Assembly (NCBI RefSeq): GCF_043641665.1
Contig: NC_092181.1
Span: 22,328,463 to 22,392,462 of the forward strand
DNA: 64,000 bases
Direction: 5' to 3'
From: Enoplosus armatus
Lineage: Eukaryota; Chordata; Actinopteri; Centrarchiformes; Enoplosidae
The translations under genes and the position numbers were made by a program. Shown piece after piece: positions 26,601 through 37,467 of this stretch. Every line of letters starts with the position of its first letter. The first letter of the stretch is position 1. The notes beneath the pieces were generated by a model. That model searched no databases, was not told the DNA's origin, and saw only the letters and a list, made by a program, of their open reading frames with translations.

Positions 26601-29600
26601 TTTTAGTCAACCTGGCCCTCTAAAGACCACCTGTCTGTTCATATCAGACACAAGCAGCGTTTCCCGCCCCCGTCCTTGTATAACAGTAATTTAAGTTATG
26701 CTTTATTTATCAAAGCTGCTCTAAAATGCTGTTCTAAACAGCCAGTGACTGGTAGCTCTCTCTTGGGATAAATCTTTTTTGGTCCCCAGGAATTTGTGAG
26801 TTCGTAATGCACAGAATACAAACTGTGTAATTGGCCTGAACAGTGATAGCCACCATAGATGAGGAGACAGAAATCCCAATGCTTCAGTGCAACATCCAAA
26901 GAAATTCATAATGTACCTATAAAACATGTTTGATGTATAGACATGTATATGGTGTCTCAGGTATCCCACTTAAATGTGGGTCCTGTGCTTGTAGTTGTAG
27001 TTGATTTACTAATCTCACTTTGAAAGAAGCATATAAATTAGCATATTCTAATCTGCTGTCATTCCACTGGTTTATGTGATATGTGGGAAGTGAAGTGTTA
27101 AAACAGCACCACAAAGCCAGCCAAGCATGAAAGGTGTTACCAGAATTATTATGAAGGACTACATAGGCAATATACTTGATTTAATTTCTCCACTGCTTCT
27201 CACCCTCAAAGACTGTACTCACTAGATAACACCATTTCCTAGCTTTGCTGCGTCTCTTAGTAATTTACTAGTCAGTGATTTCAGAGAGAAGTGTTCATAA
27301 GAAGCTGCTTATTTCTTAAATAATTAAAAGATGACTCCAAACAAACGTCTTTTTCAATTTTCATTCTATTATACTTTCACTATATTTCATTGTATATAAA
27401 TAATTACATGTTCCTTTGTAATCATCAGTCACAAATAAACTCTGTTCTGAGAAATTATTAATAAACTCCAGCACCCAGAAGCTAAAGCACTGCCAAGATA
27501 AGCATTTTATAAATAACTAGTTTGGCACTTACAGTATATCTAAATGAAATAGAAATATGTCATGTGACATCACTGCCTAGATCTTACAGAGGGCTTTTTT
27601 AAATATAAACTGCATTCATACCAATTAAAACTAATTTGCTAATGGAAATCCACTCTTGTTTCTTTCCCTTGTCTCCCCTTTTCACCTCCACCCACCCCAA
27701 GGCTCTTCGAGTTGCACGGTTCATGAACAGCGGTCGTTTGAGCGGAAGGCAGAGGAGGATGATGGGAAAGTGAGTTTTTGGATGGCAGATTGGTTCCCTC
27801 TGGGGCCTCCTCTTTCTATTGCTCCCGTTTCCTCTCAACCAGTGCTTTGGTTTGAGAGGAAGACATCTCCATGGGTGGGTTCAGTGGGCACAGTGAGGTA
27901 TCTGCCAGTGTGGTTGTGTTGCACCTGAACAGATGACTCCCTGAGGATGGGCATGCGCGTGTGTCACCATGGAGACAGGCTGAGTGACAGACACATCGAG
28001 GAGTCAGTCGCCGTCTTGCCTTCTGTCCCTCCACCCACCCCCTGCCTGCCCTCACACCACACTGAGACACCAGGCACCCACATGCTGCCACTCTGCTCTA
28101 GAACCTGCCAGCAGCCCTGTGTGTTCTGTGAAGGGTTACACTTCTCTGTGTGTGTTCTAGAAGACGCCGTATTCTAGAATCGAGCATTTACTGGTTGCCA
28201 GGCGACAGCAGTGTTCCGTCACAGAAGCAAAAGCTGTAGTGTTCTTAGTGTGTCCTCATTGGTTGATCTCATCCAACATTCTTTGACACTAAATTCATTC
28301 GGAAAAATTAGATTTTGTTTTGAGTCGAGTCCTGCCCCACTGTGCTATGATTGGCTAGCTTGTTACTTTGACGAGTCCTTGTGTTTGGATCAATCACGGC
28401 AAGTCCTGCTAGCATCTTTAGTGACCTTACTGACATCGATTATAATGTAATAATAATACAAATATAAATATATTTCAAATCCTTATCCACAGAGGGGATG
28501 CAAATCAATGAAAATCTTCGCAATTTAACCCCTTGTTCATATAACATTTGCTTCTCAGCAAATGATGTATGCATTACCATAACTGTATTCAATGAACATA
28601 TGTTGTGTTGCCATCGAGAAAAACAAAAGCATTTCAGTTAAAATAACATTTGTTATTTCATCTTGGGAAAAAGCTTTGCTTAATATCTTAACGTATGCCC
28701 CTCAGAAGTATTAGTGTCAGTGTGGTAAATTAACTAATTAACAGGAATTTCCTATTTATTTCCTATTACAAGACCAATAATAAATCACAGAGCACCTAGG
28801 ATCATCCTAGGGGCACAGCTGCACTCACAGCTAGCATCCAATCTCAAGGATGCATCAAAGTAACGAGTACTAGCCAATCACAGCGCAGTAGAGCAAGACT
28901 TGATACAAAATGGGTGGGGAAAAAAAATAATGCTCACAAAATGCAGCATGAATGCTAGCGATTTAATAAAAATCTCTAATTTGATCTGTAAAAGGGTCAG
29001 TGAAGCCAAATTACAAAAACATTCATTCCAACGTACCCTTAGTGGTATCTAGTGGTATTTAGCCATACTGGTAGTTTCAGCTTCATTTGCAGGGGTTTTG
29101 AGATCTTCACCACTGGGACTCCTACCACCACTACATACAATAGAAGTGAATGGAACTGTATTTGTGGTGTTCAAATCTGTGATAAAACTGACAAACTCCT
29201 CCCAGAAACAGAAACTTTTACTCAGGACAATCCCCAGCCCTCACTCTGAACAGTTTTCTCTCTTTTTACCTTCAATAGAAAATGTTTCTTAAACTGTTGA
29301 CAGCAAAGTCTGTGAAATAGCCCAAATAACCGGCAGTGCATGAGGTTTTAATGCAGGTTGGCCTTTAACTGTGGGGTCAGCCGACATGTTAGACTGTCCA
29401 CCGTTGAGACAGTTAGCCCAAACAAATGCTCTCTATGTGTGTAGGGAAAAATTCAACGTCACTTTGGACAAAAGCATCAGCCAAATAAATGTAATGTTAT
29501 GTAGCCGTTCCCATATCTGGAAATACACATGACTGTTAAGATTTTTCAAATGTAATGTTTCAATGCTATGAACACCACGAATGAAATGAAATTCCATTAA

Positions 29601-32600
29601 CCTCCATTGTATTGGGGCAGTGGCAGAAGGCAAATAAAGCTGCATGGCTAGTTACCACTAGGGGTAAGTGGCGCAAGTTTTATTTTTACTTAGTTCTTAA
29701 TTAGTTTGTGTCATGTTATTTATACGAACCACAAGCAGTATAGTTTGGGAGTAATGTGTATTCTTGAGAGATCAATTCATAGTATTATTCCTGAAGTGAT
29801 CTTACTGCGTTTTTTAGTAGCAGTGTGTTATGTTTTTGAGCTTAATTATAGGCTGTATTGTTCTTTGAATTTGTGCTGGTGTTGTGCACCTTAGAAACAT
29901 TGCAGGGTTATTGTTCCGTAAGCTAAAGACAACCTGAACAGATCCATATCACGTGTTCCTTGCTGGTAAACGCTTTCTAGATTTTCTTGTAGAGCAGGGT
30001 TAAAGTTTGGGATTACAATGGAAGTTTCTGTGCTGTTTTCTAGAACCGTCTTCTCTCTAAAACAGGCTGCTATGCTGTGTTCTAGAACAGGTCTGTGTTC
30101 CGTGCTCTAGAAGAAGCCTGCGGACTCTTCTAGAAGCAGGCAGTAGTGTTCTGTGTTCTGTGTTCTAGAAGCAGGCAGTAGTGGCGTGGCTGGGTGAGTT
30201 TCAGCTGCAGTTCTACACCACCCACTTCCTCACCGCGGGATATGATCTAGACACCATTAGCCGCATGACCCCTGAGGTAAGGTCATGACCCCTGACCCCC
30301 TCACGCCCCGCCCCTTGTCTGTCAAGGCTCCGCCCAGCACAGCTCTCAAATCAGCTCCCCACTGACCTGGATGATGTCATCATGACCCTCCTGTCTCTGT
30401 CACCTGACCCCCCGGTGTGAGTCCTGAGCCTCAACCAGTCACTTCTCATACTCTGTCTGCTTCATTTACATACCTGTGTTCACACATGGCCGTGTGTTCC
30501 AGTCTGTGCTGTAAACGCTACTCTGTGTTTGTCCTTGATTGTGTTTTCAGTGCCAGTGTGTGTGTGTGTGTGTGTGTGTTTATTGAAGCGGACACAGTGG
30601 TATGACGTAAACCCCCTAAGGGCAGGGGACACTCATCAGAGATTATCCAAAGCAAAATATTCCTGAAGGCATATCACATGCAGCTCATGTACAAATGTCA
30701 GATGTACGCATTAAAATTGTTTGCATTTAAGAGAAAAAAAACACCTACAGTAGTTGAGGTGAATTCCTGATGTGACTAAGTGTGCTTTGCATTGAAGGAC
30801 CTGACGGCAATTGGGGTCATGAAGCCTGGACATCGAAAGAAGTTAACGTCAGAGATCAGCAAGCTGCCCTCCACAGACTGGCTGCCAGACCACAAGCCTG
30901 TAAGGCTCTCACGTGTACTTTACAAACTAGAAAAGGGGGAAGATGTTGAGTTTTGGCAGCTGCACGCACACAAGCATATACACATGCAACTCTTCCAGTC
31001 TGTTAAGAAGCAAGTTTTTCAGAATCAAAATGTAGTAGAATTTGAGTCTGTATCTTGTCATCTGTGCACACGCTTTTTATATTGTGTCCATGTTTGCGTG
31101 TTCTGTGTGTGTTTCAGGCCAATCTGGCAGACTGGCTGTCTCACCTGGGTCTTAGTCAATACTACCAGGTTTTGGTGCAGAATGGGTACGAAAACATTGA
31201 CTTCATCTCCGACATCAGCCTTGAGGATCTGCAAGAGATTGGCATTACTAAACTCGGTAAGACACAGCTACATTATGAAGACAACAAGTAGAGATAATGA
31301 GCGTTTGATTTTATTCACTTTATGTTAATGACAAGTATGATTGTCAAAACTTATGAATAAAAGACACAATATAAAAGACGTCATTCGTAACGAGACTTAG
31401 ACATCAGTCTGTGTATGTTATTTTAAGAAATACTCATCCCGCTTGTTACCAAAAGTTTTATGTCGCTTGCAACGCATACAAGAATAAAACACTGTATGAG
31501 TTCTGTTATTGTATCTGGACTATTTGGACTGAATTTATTCAGCTTCTCTGTGGTGATAATAGTTGTTATCAACCACAGAACATTCATTAAATAAATTTTC
31601 ATAGCACAAAATGACACCAAATGAGACAAATAAAATGTAAATCTTTACAATTGAACAGAAAATGAAGAGTTTCTATAAAATTAAACTAAACACAAACTGA
31701 AACATAACTTAATTTGCTTTGTATTTCATTGGGGTTACTTTACAAATAAAAAAATACAGATAGACCCCTCAGAAAAACTCAGGTAAGGTAATTACCGCAT
31801 AAATACCCTATAGTAGCATATAATATAATATATAAATCTTATGATATTGCCTACTAGTGCAGGATGCGATCGCCATTAAAGATTTGCAGTTTTCCAGGAA
31901 ATTCAAGTCTCCATTTCAACAAATACTCTTCTAACTTTGAAGTTTAAATATGTTTTTATTATTCCTCCATTCTTCTCCTCCTCACCCCTGCCTCCCCTCA
32001 GGCCATCAGAAGAAGCTGATGTTGGGAGTGAAGAGACTGAAGGAGCTACAGAGAGGAGACAGTAGCTCTGAGCCCCCTCAGAGCCCGTCTACACCTCCAT
32101 CCAGCCCAGGTGGCAGCACCAGCTCAGAGCCCCGGAGACAGGTGAGGAAGCAGAGGGACGGCGCCCCCAGCCCACTGGCCAAACCTCGCCCAGGTCTCCC
32201 ACATTCACAGACCCCCCCACAAACGCCACCGCAAACTCCCCCGCATGCCCGGACCCAGCAGGCCTCCCCCAGGGCTCGGCCACGTCCTTCCACCCAGATG
32301 GCGGCAGTAGATTCGTCAGTACCGCTGCTCCGCCTGCCCAGTGAGGAGGAAGAGCGACGGAGAACTCACAGTTTAATTGGCTCAGAATCGGACTCTAGAT
32401 ACGCCACTGTGTGCCGCAGCAGCTCCTCACATACTGCTGCTCCTAATGATGTCACTGTTAACCGCAGCCAATCATCTGTCACACTCCGTCCCCGTCGGAA
32501 AGGTCGGCCCCCGACACCACCTAAACGGTCCTGTTCTTCCATTACTGGGGGTGATGGGGAGGGAGACGGACAGGTGGAGGGGCTACTAGGGCTGCCAACC

Positions 32601-35600
32601 TATCGAGAGCGGAGAGCCAGTGACTGCGGGAGCCTGGGATCAGCTTTAAGATCTCAGGACTCAGCGGGCCTGGAGAGATCAGAGGGGGCATCTGGGAGTG
32701 TTCGCAGCCTCGCCGCTATGCTGGAGACATCCATCGTGGGTGGAGCCAAAACCCTGCCAAGGAATCTGGGAGGCAGCACCAACTACCTACAGGTGAGTGT
32801 GGGCGTCGTTGTGTTTGGTGCATATGGTTTATTTTATTTATATTATTTATTTTAAAATGTTTTTTGGCAATATAACTATCATTTGACCTTCAGGTGAGTC
32901 CTCCCACACTTCGTCGGCAGGCAGGCGCAGGGGGTCTTGGATCTGAGGATGAGGATGTCTTAAGTCGCCGCAGGACCATCAGTGGACTAGAAGGCCTCCC
33001 TGGTGATCAGACTGACCTGTTACCTCGGCAACCAGCCCAACAACGTCCAGAGCCACGGCCCCGCTCCACCATGATCTCCTCGGCATCAGAGATCACAGAC
33101 GGCACAGCGACGCTCCGAAGGAAGCCGCGTCCCCTGGCAACGGACTCTGAAGCACCTGCATCCGCGACTACCACTGTCGTCACCATGACGACCGGCTCTG
33201 ACACCATACGCAGGAGACCACGCACGTCTGAGCACACAGAAAGTGTCATTCAAAGCAATAACCAATCAGACTCTCCCAGCAGTCAAACAGATAGCAGCCG
33301 GAAAAACGGAGGCGAGCCGCAGCAGAACGGCGGCGTGGTCCTGAGGCGGAGGCCGGTGTCTGAGGTCTCTGATAGGACGGAGACCGGCAGAGAGAGCTGC
33401 GAGTGGATGGAGGCTAGGAAGTCTCTGAAGCCACCGGTCTCACCAAAACCATCCACAGTCACCCTGAAGAAGACACAAGCTGACCCCCCAACCCCGACTC
33501 GCAGGGTCCCCATACCCGGGCCTGATAATACTGAGACGGCCCAGAGCCCTGGTGAGACACACACACACACAAAACTGAAGATTTGGTCATTTAGTCATTG
33601 AGTTTAGCTTCTGTGTCAGAATTGTTTGTCCATATTAATGTCGTCCTTCAGTAGTCAGATCATTTTAAAGCCACTATTGTGATGTTTTCATTTTTGTGAA
33701 ACAATAAGCAGTTATGTGTGTGGCCTTTTAGCTCTTTCACATCTGGGTCCTCTTGTTGTGTTTTTGGGGGAGTGGGAATATTGATCTGCATTTCAGCCAG
33801 TCTTTTTTTATTCTACCACTGAAAGGCACCAAAGCCATAAAATGTCAAATTCTACACATAGGGGCTGCAGGAATATATTTACGACAAACAAGAGAAAAGA
33901 CAAGAGACCTATTTATTGATATCATATTTGGCGCAGAGGTCATATATGTGTGAGTGACTACGTTCTCTTTGACTCTCTCTGACCAGAGCCGAAACGTGTC
34001 CCTCCTCCTGTATCCCCGAAACCCCGTGGGCCTCCAACAGCACCCAAACCAGGCAAAGCAGTAGTAGCTTCAGCTGCCATGAGCCCGAGTCCTGCTGCTA
34101 CCAGTCCAGCAGCAGGCAGCCCCATCCCGGCCCTCAAACCCTCCTCTCCGCTCTCTGCCGCCCCTCTACCAGCTCCTGACACCCCTTCTGCTCCCTCCCT
34201 CTCTCCGGGACTCCCTCTTACTTCCCCCTCTCCGGCCCAGAGTCCCTCCACCCCCTCTCCGCACCCTGTCAAACCTCCCCGCTCTTCCATCGCCGGTCTC
34301 TCCATCGACCTGCTGGGAGGACGGGAGGTGGAGGAGGAAGAGGAAAGGAGGAGAGAGGAGGATGAGAGGAGGAGAGAGAGGGAGCACAAGAGGCACAAAG
34401 AGCAGGAGGAGGAGAGGATGAGAGCAGAGGAAGAGAATCTGAGAGAGGTGGAGGGTCAAGTAGAGGAAGTGGAGCAGGAGGAGGAGGTGCAGCATCGTTT
34501 GGAGGAGACCAGTGCCTCCTTGGCGGCAGCTGTACAGGCTGTAGAACATAAAATCAAAGAGGAGGACGCACAAAATGAGTGAGTATTTATGAAGTTAATC
34601 ATCACATTTTACCGCAGAATGCACCATTTATATCCAACAACAATCTCTCAGGGATACTTGTTGGCATCCCAGTTGATGATGAGAGGATCAGAGCATAAAT
34701 TAGCTTTTCCTCACAAAATGTGGAGCTGCAAAGCGAGACGACTTGTTTCAGAAGTTGAGTGTGAAATAGTTCAACATTTGCTTTCTTTCCGAGAGGGAGA
34801 TGAGAAGATCGATACCGCTCTAATGTTTCTGCGTTAAGTACGGAGCTGGAGTCAGGACGTGGTTAGCCTAGCTTAGCATAATGACTGAAAGTGGGGTGAA
34901 ACAGCTAGCCTAGCCATATCCAAAGTTAAAAAATACAACTACCAACGCCTGCAGATACATTGTATCTTGAATCTGTGCATTCCTCTTACATTTGCATATT
35001 TGCACCTGAGTGTGTATATAATTCTATTGTATAGTTTGCTACTGACATACAGTATTTATATTTTCCCATATATTTATAATTTCTTATCTTAGAATTTCTA
35101 TCCTCCTTCATCCTTTATTTTTTCAAAATCTTATTTGTCACACCGTCTGTTAGCAAGGCCGTAATGCATGTGCCACACTGCATTTCACAACACATATTGT
35201 TTGTAACAAAACCTTTGAATCCTTGAAGGCAGAAATGTAAAACCAGAGTTTGTGGTCTCAGGAAAGTCCCAGACTGTAACTATTTCTTGGGGAATTTCAG
35301 TTGTGACTGTGGCAAGACCTCTACTAAACCCTGTGCTTTACCAACCACATCTGGTAACATTTTTCTGACATCACCCTCAGACAGAAAAAGATTAAGCATA
35401 TTTTCTAAAATGTTGAACTATTCCTTCAAGGAAAGAAACTCCCAAGAAGCATTAAATCACTGAGTTTAAAGCCAGCTGAAGCCAAAGTTCACACTTTGTA
35501 GAAACCTGATAAAACATTCAGCGTTTTAAATCATTCGTTTCAAATTCTGGGTCAGTGGTGCAGTGTTTTGTCCCCATTTGCAACAATAACCTGTTCTAAA

Positions 35601-36572
35601 TTTGCCACAGCTCTAATTTGTGCCTCTGGCTGGCTTCAGCTAAGGCTGTGTACTGTAGTATTTTAGAGCCTTACGCAAAACAAACAGACGGAAACAAGCA
35701 TGGAGTATTTATAACCAGTTGCCATGGCATAAACTTAAAGTTGCAGTCTTGGTTGAAACCCTTAGTTCCCGTGGAAACGGCCAACACGTTATAATACTAC
35801 AGCAAACACTGAGCAGCTACTTTCTCAGAAATACAACCGAATGGTGTATCTGTTTACAGCACAACCAAACAAATAAATTGCATTTCCTGTGCGACAGTAG
35901 GACGTGTTTCGTTTGCATAAGCAGTGACTTAATACAGTGTATGGAAAGTGAACAGGAAGCAGTGCGGCTGTTACAAATCAGATCAAATTGCACTTGATTA
36001 CATGCAGTACTTCGTACTTAGGTAGGCGATCTGAATCCAGCGTGGAAATGGCGGACCTTGCCTTTACCAATAAAAATTGAAAAAAATTGAAAAAGCTCTA
36101 CAAACCCACTGTACACTTCCTGCTTGTGAACATAGTGGAGCATTTAGCAGCTAAAGAGAGTTAAAAGGAGAGTGAATATTTGACTTATATTCAGCAGGTG
36201 GTCAGAAACACGACTCTAAATGAATGATAATGCTGTTCCGTAACTGTAACTAAACAACTCAGTTATGGCAGGACACGTATAAAGTATTATTAAGTGATCC
36301 AGGAGATTCCTGTGTATCTATGTTGAGGAACAGGAGATTGTTAAAATGCTAATTAACAATGTGGAAAAATAGCATTTCACACCGTCCCCTTCGCGTCTCT
36401 GATCTACTACTGTGACTGTGCCGTGTCTGCCTCATTATCAGCTAAACTCTTCCTTTTCTGCTATCCAACTCCCAGCTCTCTTTCCGGCAAGAAGACAACA
36501 GTCTCCATCTTGGACGACATCGGCAGCATGTTTGACGACTTGGCAGACCAACTGGATGCAATGCTCGACTGA
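6905..36572 (+). CDS. caskin1: Caskin-1, CASK-interacting synaptic scaffold protein (22 coding exons)
   Basis: Exons: 6905-6998, 14698-14749, 15933-16030, 18883-19028, 19243-19338, 19683-19804, 20156-20264, 20755-20863, 21282-21376, 22524-22638, 23183-23473, 24679-24777, 24883-25067, 26182-26263, 27702-27769, 30169-30276, 30798-30899, 31118-31256, 32002-32792, 32894-33551, 33987-34578, 36476-36572. They total 4248 nt, 1415 codons (human about 1430), in frame with GT-AG ends throughout. Domain order is that of Caskin: ankyrin repeats (residues ~49-270), SH3 (~281-341), CASK-binding motif EDIWVLRKP (465-473), two SAM domains (~590-655, ~658-721), a long Pro/Ser/Arg-rich region, and the conserved end ([20 protein letters not shown]). 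In mammals the protein binds the CaMK domain of CASK at synapses, and its SAM tandem polymerises. It is Caskin1 rather than Caskin2 because the SH3 starts [12 protein letters not shown]. The start at 6905 matches the family N-terminus MGK.QEL.QAVK. The exon and intron calls are mine and untested by cDNA. Confidence 0.96.
7149..7379. repeat. (TG)n microsatellites in caskin1 intron 1
   Basis: Two TG tracts at about 7149-7182 and 7335-7379, both with the TG strand as the transcribed-sense strand. Short open frames across them are low-complexity Val/Cys artefacts. Confidence 0.9.
7661..8970 (+). repeat. 1.3-kb polypyrimidine minisatellite in caskin1 intron 1
   Basis: An almost uninterrupted run of C and T on the + strand, built from variants of CTCCTCT, CTCTTTCCTCTC and CTCTTGTTTCCTCT. 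It begins as degenerate CT-rich sequence (7661-7980) and becomes highly regular from about 7980. The G in 'cttgtttc' is the only regular interruption. Longer-period homology exists: a block starting at 8551 recurs at 8791 (240-bp shift) and is near-identical for about 150 bp. Several long frames on both strands (Ser/Pro/Leu one way, Arg/Glu/Gly the other) are consequences of the repeat, not genes. Confidence 0.95.
9245..9284. repeat. (TG)n microsatellite in caskin1 intron 1
   Basis: About 20 TG dinucleotides, following a purine-rich G/A segment (about 9080-9240) that is itself strand-biased opposite to the preceding pyrimidine array. Confidence 0.9.
9610..9850 (+). repeat. Teleost interspersed repeat, copy A
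   Basis: Contains 'gatgagaagatc', 'gttagcttagcttagcata', 'gaaacagctagcctggctct' and 'taacatgttgtatctcac'. The same words in the same order occur at about 34757-34985, so these are two copies of one dispersed family, both inside caskin1 introns. Confidence 0.75.
9860..13920. other. caskin1 intron 1, no gene recognised
   Basis: AT-rich intronic DNA with scattered old repeat fragments, for example an 'attaatcgattagtcaatcga' piece near 11542. Short CA tracts occur near 13518-13538. Open frames here reach only 60-100 codons, show no recognisable domain and have no consistent exon structure. Confidence 0.5.
13923..13970. repeat. (TA)n microsatellite
   Basis: About 24 consecutive TA dinucleotides in caskin1 intron 1, giving Tyr/Ile low-complexity open frames on both strands. 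Such tracts are prone to cruciform extrusion and to assembly error. Confidence 0.95.
15681..15727. repeat. (CA)n microsatellite in caskin1 intron 2
   Basis: About 23 CA dinucleotides, roughly 200 bp upstream of the exon 3 acceptor. Confidence 0.9.
16742..16985 (+). repeat. Dispersed repeat related to 36095-36260
   Basis: Words shared in order with about 36095-36260: 'ccatttagcagctaa', 'attcatcaggtg.ccagaaacatgactc(c/t)aaatga' and 'taacg/taatgctg'. It lies in caskin1 intron 3. A teleost dispersed family is likely, but the name is unknown to me. Confidence 0.55.
17560..18180 (-). pseudogene. Possible decayed retroelement coding fragment in caskin1 intron 3
   Basis: On the minus strand a reading frame interrupted by several stops contains protein-like segments such as [16 protein letters not shown], then [16 protein letters not shown], stop, [20 protein letters not shown]. 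The composition and the mixture of acidic, Trp and Lys residues look like a broken transposable-element ORF. I cannot name the element. There is no intact catalytic motif and the fragment is certainly non-functional as read. Confidence 0.3.
18226..18515 (+). repeat. 'Cgattaatc' dispersed repeat
   Basis: Begins 'agggctgcaagtaatga', passes through 'ttttctcgattaattcatc', 'ggtctacagattgtcagaaa' and 'tgttttgtccaaaaccca', and ends near 'aacaattaatcaattttcag'. It is a widespread fish repeat type; a related, more diverged copy is at about 46541-46690 with its tail near 46890-46965. Confidence 0.65.
19194..19237 (+). repeat. caskin1: (TG)n tract forming the 3' splice-site region of caskin1 exon 5
   Basis: About 22 TG units end 5 bp before the exon 5 acceptor ('ttacag', AG at 19241-19242). 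They take the place of a normal polypyrimidine tract. Confidence 0.9.
19832..19862 (+). repeat. (TG)n tract downstream of caskin1 exon 6 donor
   Basis: About 14-15 TG units start 30 bp after the exon 6 5' splice site, in intron 6. Confidence 0.85.
21282..22638 (+). other. caskin1: caskin1 exons 9-10: SH3 domain
   Basis: Exon 9 (21282-21376) and exon 10 (22524-22638) encode a compact SH3 fold: ALKDY start, [10 protein letters not shown], then [26 protein letters not shown]. The ALYDY-type first motif reads ALKDY, and the conserved Trp and GYFPSN are present. The Caskin SH3 is reported as atypical because of altered aromatic ligand-binding residues, which fits DYCNNYD here. Confidence 0.9.
23183..23473 (+). 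other. caskin1: caskin1 exon 11: proline-rich linker exon with (CCT)n
   Basis: A 97-codon exon in frame (phase 1 at both ends) between the SH3 domain and the CASK-binding exon. It contains two proline runs; the second, PPPPPPPPP, is encoded by a (CCT/TCC)n trinucleotide tract at about 23413-23438. Human CASKIN1 has a much shorter linker at this position as I recall it. Because the exon is a multiple of three and phase-symmetric, it could be skipped without a frameshift. Confidence 0.75.
23609..23695. repeat. (TG)n followed by (TA)n in caskin1 intron 11
   Basis: A TG tract at about 23609-23642, then an AT-rich stretch ending in (TA)n at about 23668-23695, a common composite microsatellite arrangement. 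Confidence 0.85.
24679..24777 (+). other. caskin1: caskin1 exon 12: CASK-binding motif exon
   Basis: A 99-nt exon, phase 1 at both ends, encoding 33 residues ending in [11 protein letters not shown]. The E(E/D)IWVLRKP motif is the established ligand of the CASK CaMK domain in Caskin1. The exon is immediately preceded by a (TG)n tract (about 24632-24674) that runs up to 'acag'. Loss of this exon by skipping would keep frame but remove the CASK contact. Confidence 0.88.
30035..30184 (+). repeat. caskin1: Degenerate minisatellite with repeated 'tctagaa' at the caskin1 exon 16 acceptor
   Basis: Five 'ctagaa' words start at about 30040, 30082, 30107, 30130 and 30165. The last two are in a 35-bp tandem duplication, each followed by 'gcaggcagtagtg'. 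The true exon 16 is best read as starting at 30169 after the last 'ttctag'. Two or three further copies of the word lie at about 28098-28176 in the same intron. Confidence 0.8.
30169..32060 (+). other. caskin1: caskin1 exons 16-19 (5' part): tandem SAM domains
   Basis: Exon 16 (30169-30276) encodes [13 protein letters not shown] ... [10 protein letters not shown]. Exon 17 adds [16 protein letters not shown], exon 18 [16 protein letters not shown] ... [12 protein letters not shown], and exon 19 starts [16 protein letters not shown]. Both halves carry the SAM signature of a helix-5 'GI.KPGHRKK / GITKLGHQKK'. In mammals the Caskin1 SAM tandem forms helical polymers. Confidence 0.92.
34757..34985 (+). 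repeat. Teleost interspersed repeat, copy B
   Basis: Same family as 9610-9850: 'gatgagaagatcgat', 'ggttagcctagcttagcata', 'gaaacagctagcctagcca' and 'acattgtatctt'. It lies in the last caskin1 intron. Confidence 0.75.
36095..36260 (+). repeat. Dispersed repeat related to 16742-16985
   Basis: Shares 'catttagcagctaa', 'ttcagcaggtggtcagaaaca' and 'gactctaaatgaatgataatg' in the same order. It lies in the last caskin1 intron, about 220 bp upstream of exon 22. Confidence 0.55.
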
Positions 36573-37433
36573 TGTCCTGCCCACGCCTCATTTCCAACGA
36601 GCCCTTTCCCTCTCCCCCATCATGTGTAGGTGTATCAAGAAAACTCTCCCAAGGCTCGATGCTGGCGCTCTGAGAGTGTATGTGTGTGCGCGTGTGTGTT
36701 TGAGCGCGAGCGCTTCTCATGTAGCCTTGTACAGTATACTGAGGAGGGGGGAGTCCCTCCTCGTCTGCTGCAGTAGCTCTAGTACGCCTCCCGATGCGAG
36801 GAGGCCGCTCCCACACAACCTCTGACCTCTGCAGCCCAGCGAGTCATCGCCGCCCAGCCTCAGACGGCTGTGTGGATCGAGAAGCACAATCATTTTTCCT
36901 CATCCTTTTATCTCTACAGACTCTGGCTAGGACAGAGATGTTAAGTCAGTCAGACAGGGAGACAGACAGATAAGCATATTGCTTGCAAAAATAAGCACAT
37001 AAACTGACTGACAGACAGGCAGATAGACATCTAGATAGATAGAGAAGAAGCATACAGATGAGACACCGGAGAGCATTTTTAAAAGCACATGGGAAGACAG
37101 GCCGCTTTCTGAGTCTGTCTCACTCCTGCGACGTCAAAAGGATGCATTTTTCCAGATGAATCGTAGCCTCTATTTCTCTTCTGTATGAGTGGAGGATTGT
37201 GGTTAGCCGGACTTCCTGACCTGTGTGTTGTCTCTCTTCATGTTGTTGTTGTTTGCTGTTGTTGTTATTGTTGCCGTTGTTGTCGTTACGAGTGCGTGTA
37301 GTCCCTGCTGATGCTCATGTCAATGTCCTCCCACTCGTACAGTAGTTATTCTAATGATCAGAACGACGATGTAGATGTGTGTCCATGAATTTTGAGACAC
37401 TCATACACACAAACGCACACACACACACACATA

Positions 37434-37467
<34 letters not shown>

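Noticed and set aside
32894..32902. Second GTGAGT at 32894 as the true donor of exon 19
   Set aside because: Using it would retain 101 nt and break the frame; the 32792/32894 junction keeps frame through to the conserved C-terminus.
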